Origin: Anaerolineales bacterium
Lineage (GTDB): Bacteria > Chloroflexota > Anaerolineae > Anaerolineales > Villigracilaceae
Assembly (NCBI GenBank): GCA_025966435.1
Contig: JAICRQ010000276.1
Location: forward strand, 1-5,208
Reading direction: 5' to 3'
Length of the DNA stretch: 5,208 bases
Shown here: positions 1-5,204 of the stretch, piece after piece
Numbering within the stretch: the stretch's first letter is position 1
Layout of the letters: every line of letters begins with the position of its first letter
Notes under the pieces: model-generated
Databases searched by the model: none
The model's input: only the letters and a program-made list of their open reading frames with translations
Told to the model about the DNA's origin: nothing
Translations under genes and position numbers: made by a program

Positions 1-2
1 AT

Positions 3-152
3 GGGTTGATTAGCGCTTCGCTGGAGCGTGAGATCTACTTTTACGAAGGGGTACATCTTGGATCCCGTTTACAAGGGCGGCTAGACTATATGACCGTTAG
101 ACTTTGTAACGGCAACCATGCGCCCGCCTTTCGGATGTATTGCCGAACGTGA
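3..152 (+). CDS. Possible C-terminal end of an unrecognised upstream gene (partial)
   Basis: This frame is open from the left edge for 49 codons and ends in TGA at 150-152. The translation includes the segment EREIYFYEGVHLGSRLQGRL and ends in FRMYCRT. Its mixed composition resembles a folded protein tail, but I recognise no family or catalytic motif. An open run of this length occurs by chance in roughly one frame in ten, so openness alone is weak evidence. The other two forward frames close within the first 13 bases. If real, it ends 80 bp before the hybrid kinase gene and runs in the same direction. No terminator hairpin was seen in 153-232. It could equally be non-coding sequence upstream of the kinase. 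Confidence 0.25.
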   Translation, partial: GLISASLEREIYFYEGVHLGSRLQGRLDYMTVRLCNGNHAPAFRMYCRT

Positions 153-170
153 CAGAATTCAGCGGCATGA

Positions 171-199
171 TTGATCTAAGGGCAGACTCTCTGTAAAAC
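171..199 (+). promoter_or_regulatory. Candidate sigma70-type promoter for the hybrid kinase
   Basis: TTGATC at 171-176 and TAAAAC at 194-199 are separated by 17 bp, with four of six consensus matches in each box. Transcription would begin near 206, giving a leader of about 27 nt before the ATG at 233. An alternative -10-like box, TATTCT at 219-224, lies close enough to the ATG to give a nearly leaderless message, but it has no convincing -35. Both readings rest only on weak box matches. Confidence 0.18.
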
Positions 200-232
200 C
201 GTCGTCACACGGGAAACGTATTCTTAATATAC

Positions 233-2209
233 ATGAAACCGCTACTACACATTTTGATCGTCGAAGACTGGGTTGACGATGCTGAACTGATCGCTCAGGA
301 AATCCGGCGCGGCGGCTATGAAGTAGACTGGGAACGGGTGGAAACAAAGTCAGGAATGCAGGCAGCGCTCGCACGTCAGAAGTGGGATATCATTCTCTCC
401 GATTACTCCATGCCTCAGTTCAGTGCCCTGTCGGCTCTGGCGACGCTGAAAGACAGCGGGTTGGATATCCCCTTTATCGTTATTTCTGGCACCATCGGGG
501 AGGAGACGGCAGTCGCCGCGTTGAAGGGTGGCGTACACGACTTTCTGGTAAAGGATAAGCTCGCACGGCTGATCCCGGCAATCGAGCGTGAGCTCCGCGA
601 TGCCGAGGCAAGGCGTTCCCAGCGTGAAGCGGAGACAAAATACCAGTTGCTGGTAGAGCGGCTTCCCATGATTGTTTACTTGAGCCCAGTGGATAATATG
701 CGTCACACTACCTATGTGAGCCCGCAGATTCAAACCATCCTCGGTTATAGCCCCGAAGAGTGGCTGGCAGATCCGAATTTCTGGCAAACCAGGCTTCATC
801 CGAACGACCGGGAGGGTGTGATCCATACGGTGGAGGAAAGTGAGCGCACCGGTGAGCCTTCCAGTATGGAATACCGGATGCTGGCACGTGATGGAAAGGT
901 GGTCTGGTTTCATGACCAGGCGGTGCTTCTGCGTGATGACAAGGGACAACCCCTCTACTGGCAGGGGATCAAGGTCGATGTCACCACGCGCAAACAGGCG
1001 GAGGCAGAGATCCTCTCGTTGAATGCGGAGCTCGAGCGGCGCGTGCAGGAACGCACAACGGAATTGGAGCGCGCGTTGCGCACCAAGGATGAATTTCTGG
1101 CAAGCATGAGTCATGAACTCCGTACCCCCTTGAATGCCATCCTTGGTTTGTCAGAGAGCCTCGCGGAGCATGTGGCAGGTCCGCTGAATGAGAAGCAACA
1201 GCGTTATGTGAAGACCATCAGTGAGAGCGGCAACCATCTCTTATCCCTGATCAACGACATCCTGGACCTGGCGCGTATCGAATCAGGTCAGGTTGTGCTG
1301 AACATCAGCGAAGTGGACCTTCGGCAGGTCTGCCAGGCCAGCCTGCGGATGATCAACCAGATGGCACATAAGAAGGAACAGGAAGTATCCCTGGAGATCG
1401 AAGACGGTGTAGATTTCATCTGGGTGGATGAACGCCGTCTCAAACAGATCCTGGTGAACCTGTTGAGCAATGCCGTCAAATTTACACCTACAGGCGGCAG
1501 GCTTGGGCTTAAAGTACAGGGGGATTTGAATGAAAAGAGGGTCATGTTAACCGTCTGGGATAATGGGATCGGAATCAGTGAGAACGATCTGGCGCGCTTG
1601 TTTAAGCCATTCGTGCAGTTGAATTCTGGTCTCTCCCGGGAAGCGTCGGGGACAGGACTGGGATTGGCGCTTGTGGCTCAGATGGTACGTCTGCATGGCG
1701 GCAGTGTAGATGTGAAAAGTCAGATCAATGAGGGCAGCCGTTTCACCGTCACTCTGCCCTGGGAACCGGCGATGGCGACAGATGCCGAGCTGCGAATGAA
1801 GAGTACGGGGAAATTCCGCGCCATCCGACCGGAAGCCAAAGACAGACCAATCATCCTGCTCATTGAGGACACGAAAGAAGCAACTGCCATGGTCACCGAT
1901 TATCTGCAAATGGCAGGGTATCAAGTTCTGACAGCACGGGAAGCCATGACGGGCATGGAGCTGGCAAAGCGGGCCCGCCCCGACCTGATTCTGATGGATA
2001 TCCAGCTGCCGGGCATGGACGGTCTGGAGGCGATCCGGCGTCTGCGTGCGGATCCGGAATTTCGCACGCTTCCCATCATTGCGCTGACCGCCCTGGCAAT
2101 GCCCGGAGACCGCGAGCGCTGCCTGGCAGCCGGAGCGACAGATTACGTCACAAAGCCGATCAGCCTGAAGAGGTTGGCGGCTATGATCGATGAAAATCTG
2201 TTGATGTGA
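233..2209 (+). CDS. Soluble hybrid sensor histidine kinase, REC-PAS-HisKA-HATPase-REC
   Basis: This 658-residue cytoplasmic two-component kinase has no signal peptide or membrane helix. REC1 (about 6-124) has acidic pair E11/D12, phosphoacceptor D57, S85 and K107; K107 is not followed by the usual proline. A PAS/PAC domain (about 137-252) shows no LOV flavin-cysteine motif, so its ligand is unknown. A helical linker leads to HisKA with SHELRTPLN (phosphoacceptor H294). The ATPase has an N box (NLLSNAVKFT, N409/N413), DNGIG at 443-447 and GTGLGLAL at 473-480. REC2 (about 539-656) has E545/D546, D589, T619 and K641-P642. Family knowledge predicts autophosphorylation at H294 and transfer to D589, with REC1 as an input switch. 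The start is fixed by an in-frame stop at 194-196 with no ATG, GTG or TTG before 233, yet no Shine-Dalgarno lies close upstream. All key residues are intact. Its signal and target are unknown. Confidence 0.95.
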   Translation: MKPLLHILIVEDWVDDAELIAQEIRRGGYEVDWERVETKSGMQAALARQKWDIILSDYSMPQFSALSALATLKDSGLDIPFIVISGTIGEETAVAALKGGVHDFLVKDKLARLIPAIERELRDAEARRSQREAETKYQLLVERLPMIVYLSPVDNMRHTTYVSPQIQTILGYSPEEWLADPNFWQTRLHPNDREGVIHTVEESERTGEPSSMEYRMLARDGKVVWFHDQAVLLRDDKGQPLYWQGIKVDVTTRKQAEAEILSLNAELERRVQERTTELERALRTKDEFLASMSHELRTPLNAILGLSESLAEHVAGPLNEKQQRYVKTISESGNHLLSLINDILDLARIESGQVVLNISEVDLRQVCQASLRMINQMAHKKEQEVSLEIEDGVDFIWVDERRLKQILVNLLSNAVKFTPTGGRLGLKVQGDLNEKRVMLTVWDNGIGISENDLARLFKPFVQLNSGLSREASGTGLGLALVAQMVRLHGGSVDVKSQINEGSRFTVTLPWEPAMATDAELRMKSTGKFRAIRPEAKDRPIILLIEDTKEATAMVTDYLQMAGYQVLTAREAMTGMELAKRARPDLILMDIQLPGMDGLEAIRRLRADPEFRTLPIIALTALAMPGDRERCLAAGATDYVTKPISLKRLAAMIDENLLM

Positions 2210-2308
2210 TTCTCCCTGTTCCAGCTCTGATTCGGGTTTTCCTCTAAATCCTAAACTCAGTACAAATATCTAGACAATGTGCGTCCACGCCTATGGAAGT
2301 CTGGCCGG

Positions 2309-2338
2309 TTGTGACCTACAATACTGGATAAATATATA
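2309..2338 (+). promoter_or_regulatory. Candidate distal promoter for spoVS
   Basis: TTGTGA at 2309-2314 and TATATA at 2333-2338 are spaced 18 bp apart, within an AT-rich stretch of the 215-bp gap between the hybrid kinase and spoVS. Transcription would start near 2345, giving a leader of about 80 nt. No clear terminator for the upstream kinase was seen in 2210-2300, so read-through from that gene is also possible. Confidence 0.25.
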
Positions 2339-2343
2339 CAACT

Positions 2344-2372
2344 TTGACGAACGATCAGCGGAACTTTAGAAC
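2344..2372 (+). promoter_or_regulatory. Candidate proximal promoter for spoVS
   Basis: TTGACG at 2344-2349 matches the -35 consensus at five of six positions and is followed after 17 bp by TAGAAC at 2367-2372 (four of six). The start would fall near 2379, giving a leader of about 46 nt that carries the ribosome-binding site. It partly overlaps the start region of the distal candidate, so only one of the two may be used. Confidence 0.3.
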
Positions 2373-2412
2373 CCTTTAACGCTCAAGTCGCAAAGTAAAT
2401 CTACTATCTTTC

Positions 2413-2417
2413 AGGAG
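2413..2417 (+). promoter_or_regulatory. Ribosome-binding site of spoVS
   Basis: AGGAG lies 7 nt before the ATG at 2425, the ideal distance. It fixes the spoVS start and contrasts with the hybrid kinase, which has no comparable site. Confidence 0.8.
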
Positions 2418-2424
2418 TTTCAAC

Positions 2425-2751
2425 ATGGAAATGATTAAAGTTTCTGCCAATTCTCGTACCTCGGCGGTTGCCGGGGCTATTGCCGGGGTGGTACGCGAGC
2501 ATCACCGAGCAGAGGTACAAGCGATCGGCGCTGGCGCTGTCAACCAGGCGATGAAAGCCCTGATCCTGGCGACTGGCTACCTCAAGAATGATGGTATTTA
2601 TGTGTGCTGTGTGCCTGAGTTTGCTGATGTCACGATAGAGGATAAGGTCCGCACGGCGATCAAGCTCGTGATCGAGCCAAGCGCCGACTCAGATTTCTCC
2701 GCCATCCGTTTTTCTGCCAACAACCTTCGGGCAGATCATGCCCGGGTGTAA
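2425..2751 (+). CDS. spoVS: SpoVS-family protein (stage V sporulation protein S-like)
   Basis: This 108-residue protein matches the SpoVS family from its first residues. It has IKVSANSRTSAVAGAIAGV near the N-terminus, AIGAGAVNQAMKAL at 33-46, the VPEF strand at 63-66 and the closing RTAIKLVIEP at 76-85. In Bacillus, SpoVS affects late sporulation. The family also occurs in bacteria not known to sporulate, where it is a small, probably nucleic-acid-associated regulator with an Alba-like fold; its biochemistry is poorly defined. Usual members are about 86-90 residues, so residues 86-108 are an extra tail that includes IRFSANNLRA, which echoes the N-terminal IKVSANSRTS. The gene has its own strong ribosome-binding site and candidate promoters, 215 bp after the hybrid kinase, and probably forms a single-gene unit. 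Family assignment is firm; its role here, and any link to the flanking kinases, is inference. Confidence 0.93.
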   Translation: MEMIKVSANSRTSAVAGAIAGVVREHHRAEVQAIGAGAVNQAMKALILATGYLKNDGIYVCCVPEFADVTIEDKVRTAIKLVIEPSADSDFSAIRFSANNLRADHARV

Positions 2752-2780
2752 GCAGATACGAACCAGTATTAAAAGCAAAG

Positions 2781-2803
2781 GAGCCGCCCGGAATGGGCGG
2801 CTC
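2781..2803. terminator. GC-rich hairpin downstream of spoVS, with a T-rich tail only on the minus strand
   Basis: A perfect 9-bp stem (GAGCCGCCC at 2781-2789, GGGCGGCTC at 2795-2803) encloses a 5-nt loop and starts 29 nt after the spoVS stop. Rightward, the stem is followed by AATGCATGAC, with no T tract. Leftward, it is followed by CTTTGCTTTT (complement of 2771-2780), a fair intrinsic-terminator tail. It may still end or protect the spoVS message, but by sequence it is the better terminator for leftward transcription. Confidence 0.6.
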
Positions 2804-2973
2804 AATGCATGACGGGCTATGATGAGGGCAAATGGATGGTCATGACTCCCCGTTTACAGAGGCAGGGCAGAATAATGAACAAGGATGCAGGGTGTTGTGC
2901 ATGACGAGACGGCGATGTGCAGTGATGATCGTAATAAATTCTTTTGTTTCAGCCCGCCCCTGCTTTCTTATTT

Positions 2974-3002
2974 ATTATAGGGATTTTAGTTTTTCCCGTA
3001 AG
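2974..3002 (-). promoter_or_regulatory. Candidate leftward promoter in the spoVS-kinase gap
   Basis: Read on the minus strand, 2974-2979 is a perfect TATAAT. Seventeen bp upstream of it, at 2997-3002, is CTTACG, which matches the -35 consensus at only three positions. A start near 2967 is expected. A weak -35 with a good -10 is common for activator-dependent promoters, and the dyad at 3024-3037 would be centred near -63. The sequence is AT-rich, so a chance TATAAT is plausible. Confidence 0.25.
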
Positions 3003-3023
3003 TTCCATTCTTCATAAATTCGG

Positions 3024-3037
3024 ATGACATTTGTCAT
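3024..3037. promoter_or_regulatory. Operator-like dyad ATGACA-TT-TGTCAT
   Basis: Two 6-bp arms, ATGACA at 3024-3029 and TGTCAT at 3032-3037, are perfect inverted repeats separated by TT. Dyads of this general shape are bound by dimeric regulators, including LuxR/NarL-type response regulators. No such regulator is encoded in the window. The arms are too short and AT-rich to make a stable RNA hairpin, which favours a DNA-binding site. For the rightward kinase it would be about 200 bp upstream with a terminator in between; for the leftward candidate promoter it is well placed. Confidence 0.35.
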
Positions 3038-3071
3038 ATTCAGTTCGTTAGACTCAGAGTGATGTGTCGCC

Positions 3072-3108
3072 AAAAGCAAAACTCCGCCTCGAGCGGAGTT
3101 TTGCTTTT
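3072..3108. terminator. Bidirectional intrinsic terminator upstream of the second kinase
   Basis: A perfect 16-bp stem (AAAAGCAAAACTCCGC at 3072-3087, its complement at 3093-3108) encloses a 5-nt loop CTCGA. It ends in TTTTT on the plus strand and in a T run from the opening AAAA on the minus strand. It can stop rightward transcripts from spoVS or the gap before they reach the kinase at 3235, so the kinase should have its own promoter within 3109-3234. Confidence 0.88.
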
Positions 3109-3223
3109 TAAGATCTCCTGCGCAGATGGAGTTCGGATCCTATTCATTTAAAATCAGAAAATGCAGTCCGATTTGCATCCTGGTCTCCTATAGAATTACA
3201 GTGGCAGCATATATCTGTTGAAC

Positions 3224-3228
3224 AAGGA
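3224..3228 (+). promoter_or_regulatory. Ribosome-binding site of the second kinase
   Basis: AAGGA lies 6 nt before the ATG at 3235 and supports that start. The 126 bp between the terminator and the ATG must hold the promoter, but only weak boxes are visible (TTGCAT at 3173-3178 with TTACAG at 3196-3201, 17 bp apart), so I do not call it as a feature. Confidence 0.7.
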
Positions 3229-3234
3229 CCTTGT

Positions 3235-4371
3235 ATGGCGACTATCTTGCGCGCTCTGATTGTTGAGGATTCGGAATATGACACCCAGACTATGCTGCGT
3301 GAACTGCGGCGCGGCGGCTATGAGGTAGACTGGGAACGGGTAGAAACGCGTTCTGCCATGGAGCGGGCGCTTTCCGAGCGCACCTGGGATCTCATTCTGT
3401 GTGACTACACATTGCCGAGATTTAGTGCTGGGGATGCACTGAGAACGCTCCAGCAGAGCGGCCTGGATCTTCCCTTTATCATTATTTCCGGCACGATCGA
3501 GGAAGAAAACGCTGTGGATATGCTAAAAGCCGGCGCCCACGACTTCATTGTCAAGGGACGGATGGCGCGGCTCCTCCCTGCAATAGAGCGGGAGCTGAAG
3601 GACGCGCAGACCAGGCGTCTGCAACGTGAAGCAGAGGTGCAAAGGCAGGAGCTGATGGCACGCCTGGAAGCGATCAATTCGGAGATCGAACGATTCACCT
3701 ATCTCGCCTTCCATGATCTCCGGGCGCCGTTGATCACTATTAAGGGATTCGCCGGGGCGCTCGAACAGGATCTGGAGGCAGGTCGGCATGACCAGGCACT
3801 CAGGGATATCCAGCGGATTGGGGGGGCAGCAGATAGGATGGATGAAATTCTTTCGGACCTTCTCGAGTTCGCCCGGATCGGGCGGGTAAGAAGACCTTCT
3901 GAAGACGTAGATAGTCAGCAATTGGTACAGGAGGCGCTTCAAAAGCTTGACGGCCTCATCCGGGCAAAAAGCGTTACCGTAAAGATCTCGCCTGACCTTC
4001 CTCAAGTGCACGGAGACCGGATACGGCTGCGCGAAGTGTTCGAGAACCTGATCGAGAACGCAGCCCAGTATACGTCCGACCGGAAGGAGCCTCTGATCGA
4101 GATCGGCACAAGATGGCAGGATGATCAGCAAATCATTTTTGTGAGGGATAATGGACAGGGAGTGGACCCTCGTTACCATAACAGAATTTTCGAGCTATTC
4201 GAAAAACTGGACCCCAACACGCAGGGACCGGGTATTGGGCTGGCTCTTGCAAGGCGCATCATCGAGGTACATGGCGGCAAAATTTGGGTGGAGTCAGGCG
4301 GCGAGGGACGGGGCTCCACGTTTTGTTTTACCCTGCCAGAAAAAAGCGAGGTCAAGATTCTCTTAAAGTGA
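3235..4371 (+). CDS. Soluble receiver-histidine kinase, REC-HisKA-HATPase
   Basis: This 378-residue cytoplasmic sensor kinase lacks membrane segments. The N-terminal REC domain (about 6-124) has E11/D12, phosphoacceptor D57, S85 and K107, again without the proline that usually follows. A charged helix, probably coiled coil (about 116-153), joins it directly to a HisKA domain with FHDLRAPL (phosphoacceptor H160), the variant typical of phytochrome-like kinases. The ATPase has an N box (ENLIENAAQYT, N271/N275), DNGQG at 305-309, an F box near 319-322 and GPGIGLALA at 331-339. There is no PAS domain and no C-terminal receiver, so phosphorylation of D57 is probably the input that gates kinase activity through the helix. 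REC residues 7-134 align without gaps to the first kinase of this window. Terminators on both sides indicate a single-gene unit. Its phosphotransfer partner is not encoded here. The start is supported by AAGGA at 3224-3228 and by the REC domain beginning at once. Confidence 0.95.
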   Translation: MATILRALIVEDSEYDTQTMLRELRRGGYEVDWERVETRSAMERALSERTWDLILCDYTLPRFSAGDALRTLQQSGLDLPFIIISGTIEEENAVDMLKAGAHDFIVKGRMARLLPAIERELKDAQTRRLQREAEVQRQELMARLEAINSEIERFTYLAFHDLRAPLITIKGFAGALEQDLEAGRHDQALRDIQRIGGAADRMDEILSDLLEFARIGRVRRPSEDVDSQQLVQEALQKLDGLIRAKSVTVKISPDLPQVHGDRIRLREVFENLIENAAQYTSDRKEPLIEIGTRWQDDQQIIFVRDNGQGVDPRYHNRIFELFEKLDPNTQGPGIGLALARRIIEVHGGKIWVESGGEGRGSTFCFTLPEKSEVKILLK

Positions 4372-4411
4372 AAAGGAAACTTCCGAGGCATTGCGCCGGA
4401 AGTTTCCTTTT
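4371..4411. terminator. Shared bidirectional terminator between convergent genes
   Basis: A perfect 15-bp stem (AAAAGGAAACTTCCG at 4371-4385, its complement at 4397-4411) encloses an 11-nt loop. The right arm ends in TTTT, and the opening AAAA gives TTTT on the other strand. The first base of the stem is the last base of the kinase stop codon, and the acetyltransferase stop is 22 bp beyond the other arm, so one structure serves both genes in a 62-bp gap. Confidence 0.88.
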
Positions 4412-4433
4412 ATTTGTTTACCTGTTTACCTTC

Positions 4434-5204
4434 TTAATTCCCTTTCCACTCAAAGTCGTACACGGTCGTCAGGTGCTGGAAGCCATGCTTTGCCACAATG
4501 GGTTGGCTCATAGAACCGGCTTCAACCACCGCGTACCGATAACCGCGTTCCCGGATCTCTTTGAGCCGTGTCTCCAGCAGATTGGTATACAGCCCCTGTT
4601 TGCGGTATTCGGCGATGGTGGAACCTGCAAATAGTGTTGCGAACTGCCCGCGCGGGAAGTAGGTCCAGGCGATGGAGGCTGGCTCATCCTTCACATACGC
4701 CGCGTACACGCTCAAGTAGCCGGGGACCTGGAGATGACCACCAAGCCGGTCGTTAACCCAGGTGTTGTGCCCACCCCAGACATTATCCAACACATGGATA
4801 ATGTCCTTAAGACCATCCATAGTATCGATGCGCCGGATATCTGCCGCAGCAGTGTGATAGGGAGTAGGGGGCATGTGTTTTAGGTCCAGCACCATCACGG
4901 CTGCAGGGTCGTTATCAGGGGCAAACCCATGCGTGAGGAGTTCCTCTTTCAGGTTTGGCAGCAGATCGTGGTCATACACTTTCCAGGTAAACGGCTGATC
5001 CAGTGGCAGAAAGTAATCTACTTCCTGATGAATCACCTCGTGAAGCTTTGTCTCATTCGCAAACGTGAACGACACGAAGTTCATGCCGGGCGCCTTGCGA
5101 ACAAAGCGGACTACATTGTTTGTGATCTCTTTGCGTGCTTCCGGATACATGATTCGCAGTCGCAAATCTTTATCGTATCGTATCAAAAGATTATTCTTGT
5201 TCAT
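4434..5204 (-). CDS. GNAT-family N-acetyltransferase
   Basis: This 256-residue protein has a C-terminal GNAT fold at about 165-252. The strand SIAWTYF and the AGSTIAEYRKQGLYTNLL segment (about 192-209) form the acetyl-CoA-binding region, with RKQGLY at 200-205 as the pyrophosphate loop of the R/Q-x-x-G-x-G/A type. VVEAGSMSQPIVAKHGFQ (225-242) supplies the following strand and helix. The N-terminal half (1-150) shows no motif I can assign; it is rich in aromatic and acidic residues and may be a degenerate second GNAT-like half. The family moves an acetyl group from acetyl-CoA to an amine; the substrate here is unknown. The chosen ATG lies 4 bp from the right edge. The frame stays open to the edge (ATC precedes the ATG), so the true start and its ribosome-binding site may be outside. 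It is convergent with the kinase and shares its terminator, so no functional link is implied. Confidence 0.88.
   Translation of the reverse strand: MNKNNLLIRYDKDLRLRIMYPEARKEITNNVVRFVRKAPGMNFVSFTFANETKLHEVIHQEVDYFLPLDQPFTWKVYDHDLLPNLKEELLTHGFAPDNDPAAVMVLDLKHMPPTPYHTAAADIRRIDTMDGLKDIIHVLDNVWGGHNTWVNDRLGGHLQVPGYLSVYAAYVKDEPASIAWTYFPRGQFATLFAGSTIAEYRKQGLYTNLLETRLKEIRERGYRYAVVEAGSMSQPIVAKHGFQHLTTVYDFEWKGN

Larger units (their letters stand above)
2804..3071. other. 268-bp stretch between two hairpins with no convincing protein gene
   Basis: The gap between spoVS and the second kinase spans 2752-3234; this is its central part. A 61-codon forward frame at 2832-3017 has no ribosome-binding site and a cysteine- and arginine-rich composition unlike its neighbours, so it is not called. 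On the minus strand only frames of about 20 codons start with ATG. The segment 2931-3020 is visibly AT-rich compared with the genes. It holds a perfect TATAAT on the minus strand (2974-2979), a dyad at 3024-3037, and a 9-bp direct repeat TGCATGACG at 2806-2814 and 2898-2906. It may encode a small RNA or be a remnant of lost sequence. Confidence 0.5.

Noticed and set aside
350..1114. 254-codon open frame on the minus strand inside the hybrid kinase
   Set aside because: It lies wholly opposite the REC1-PAS coding region, whose forward translation has all expected motifs. The minus translation is rich in His, Cys and Leu with no recognisable domain, as expected for an antisense shadow.
2839..2846. 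Perfect 8-bp palindrome GTCATGAC
   Set aside because: It is too short to stand out by chance and has no promoter around it. Its half-site resembles the dyad at 3024-3037 only in GTCAT.
2832..3017. 61-codon forward frame in the gap between spoVS and the second kinase
   Set aside because: There is no ribosome-binding site, the composition is atypical with no family resemblance, and it crosses the AT-rich segment holding the leftward TATAAT. It is probably chance.
3031..3059. TTGTCA (3031-3036) as a -35 box of a rightward promoter
   Set aside because: No acceptable -10 box occurs 16-18 bp downstream, and any transcript would meet the terminator at 3072 at once.
3216..3233. Small palindromes TGTTGAACA and CAAGGACCTTG around the second kinase ribosome-binding site
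   Set aside because: The loops would be a single base, so these cannot fold as RNA hairpins, and the arms are short enough to be chance.
3523..4179. 218-codon open frame on the minus strand inside the second kinase
   Set aside because: It is antisense to intact REC, HisKA and ATPase motifs and shows no domain or ribosome-binding site of its own.
4284..4634. 116-codon forward frame spanning the kinase end, the terminator and the acetyltransferase 3' end
   Set aside because: It runs through a strong terminator hairpin and overlaps two well-supported genes in other frames.
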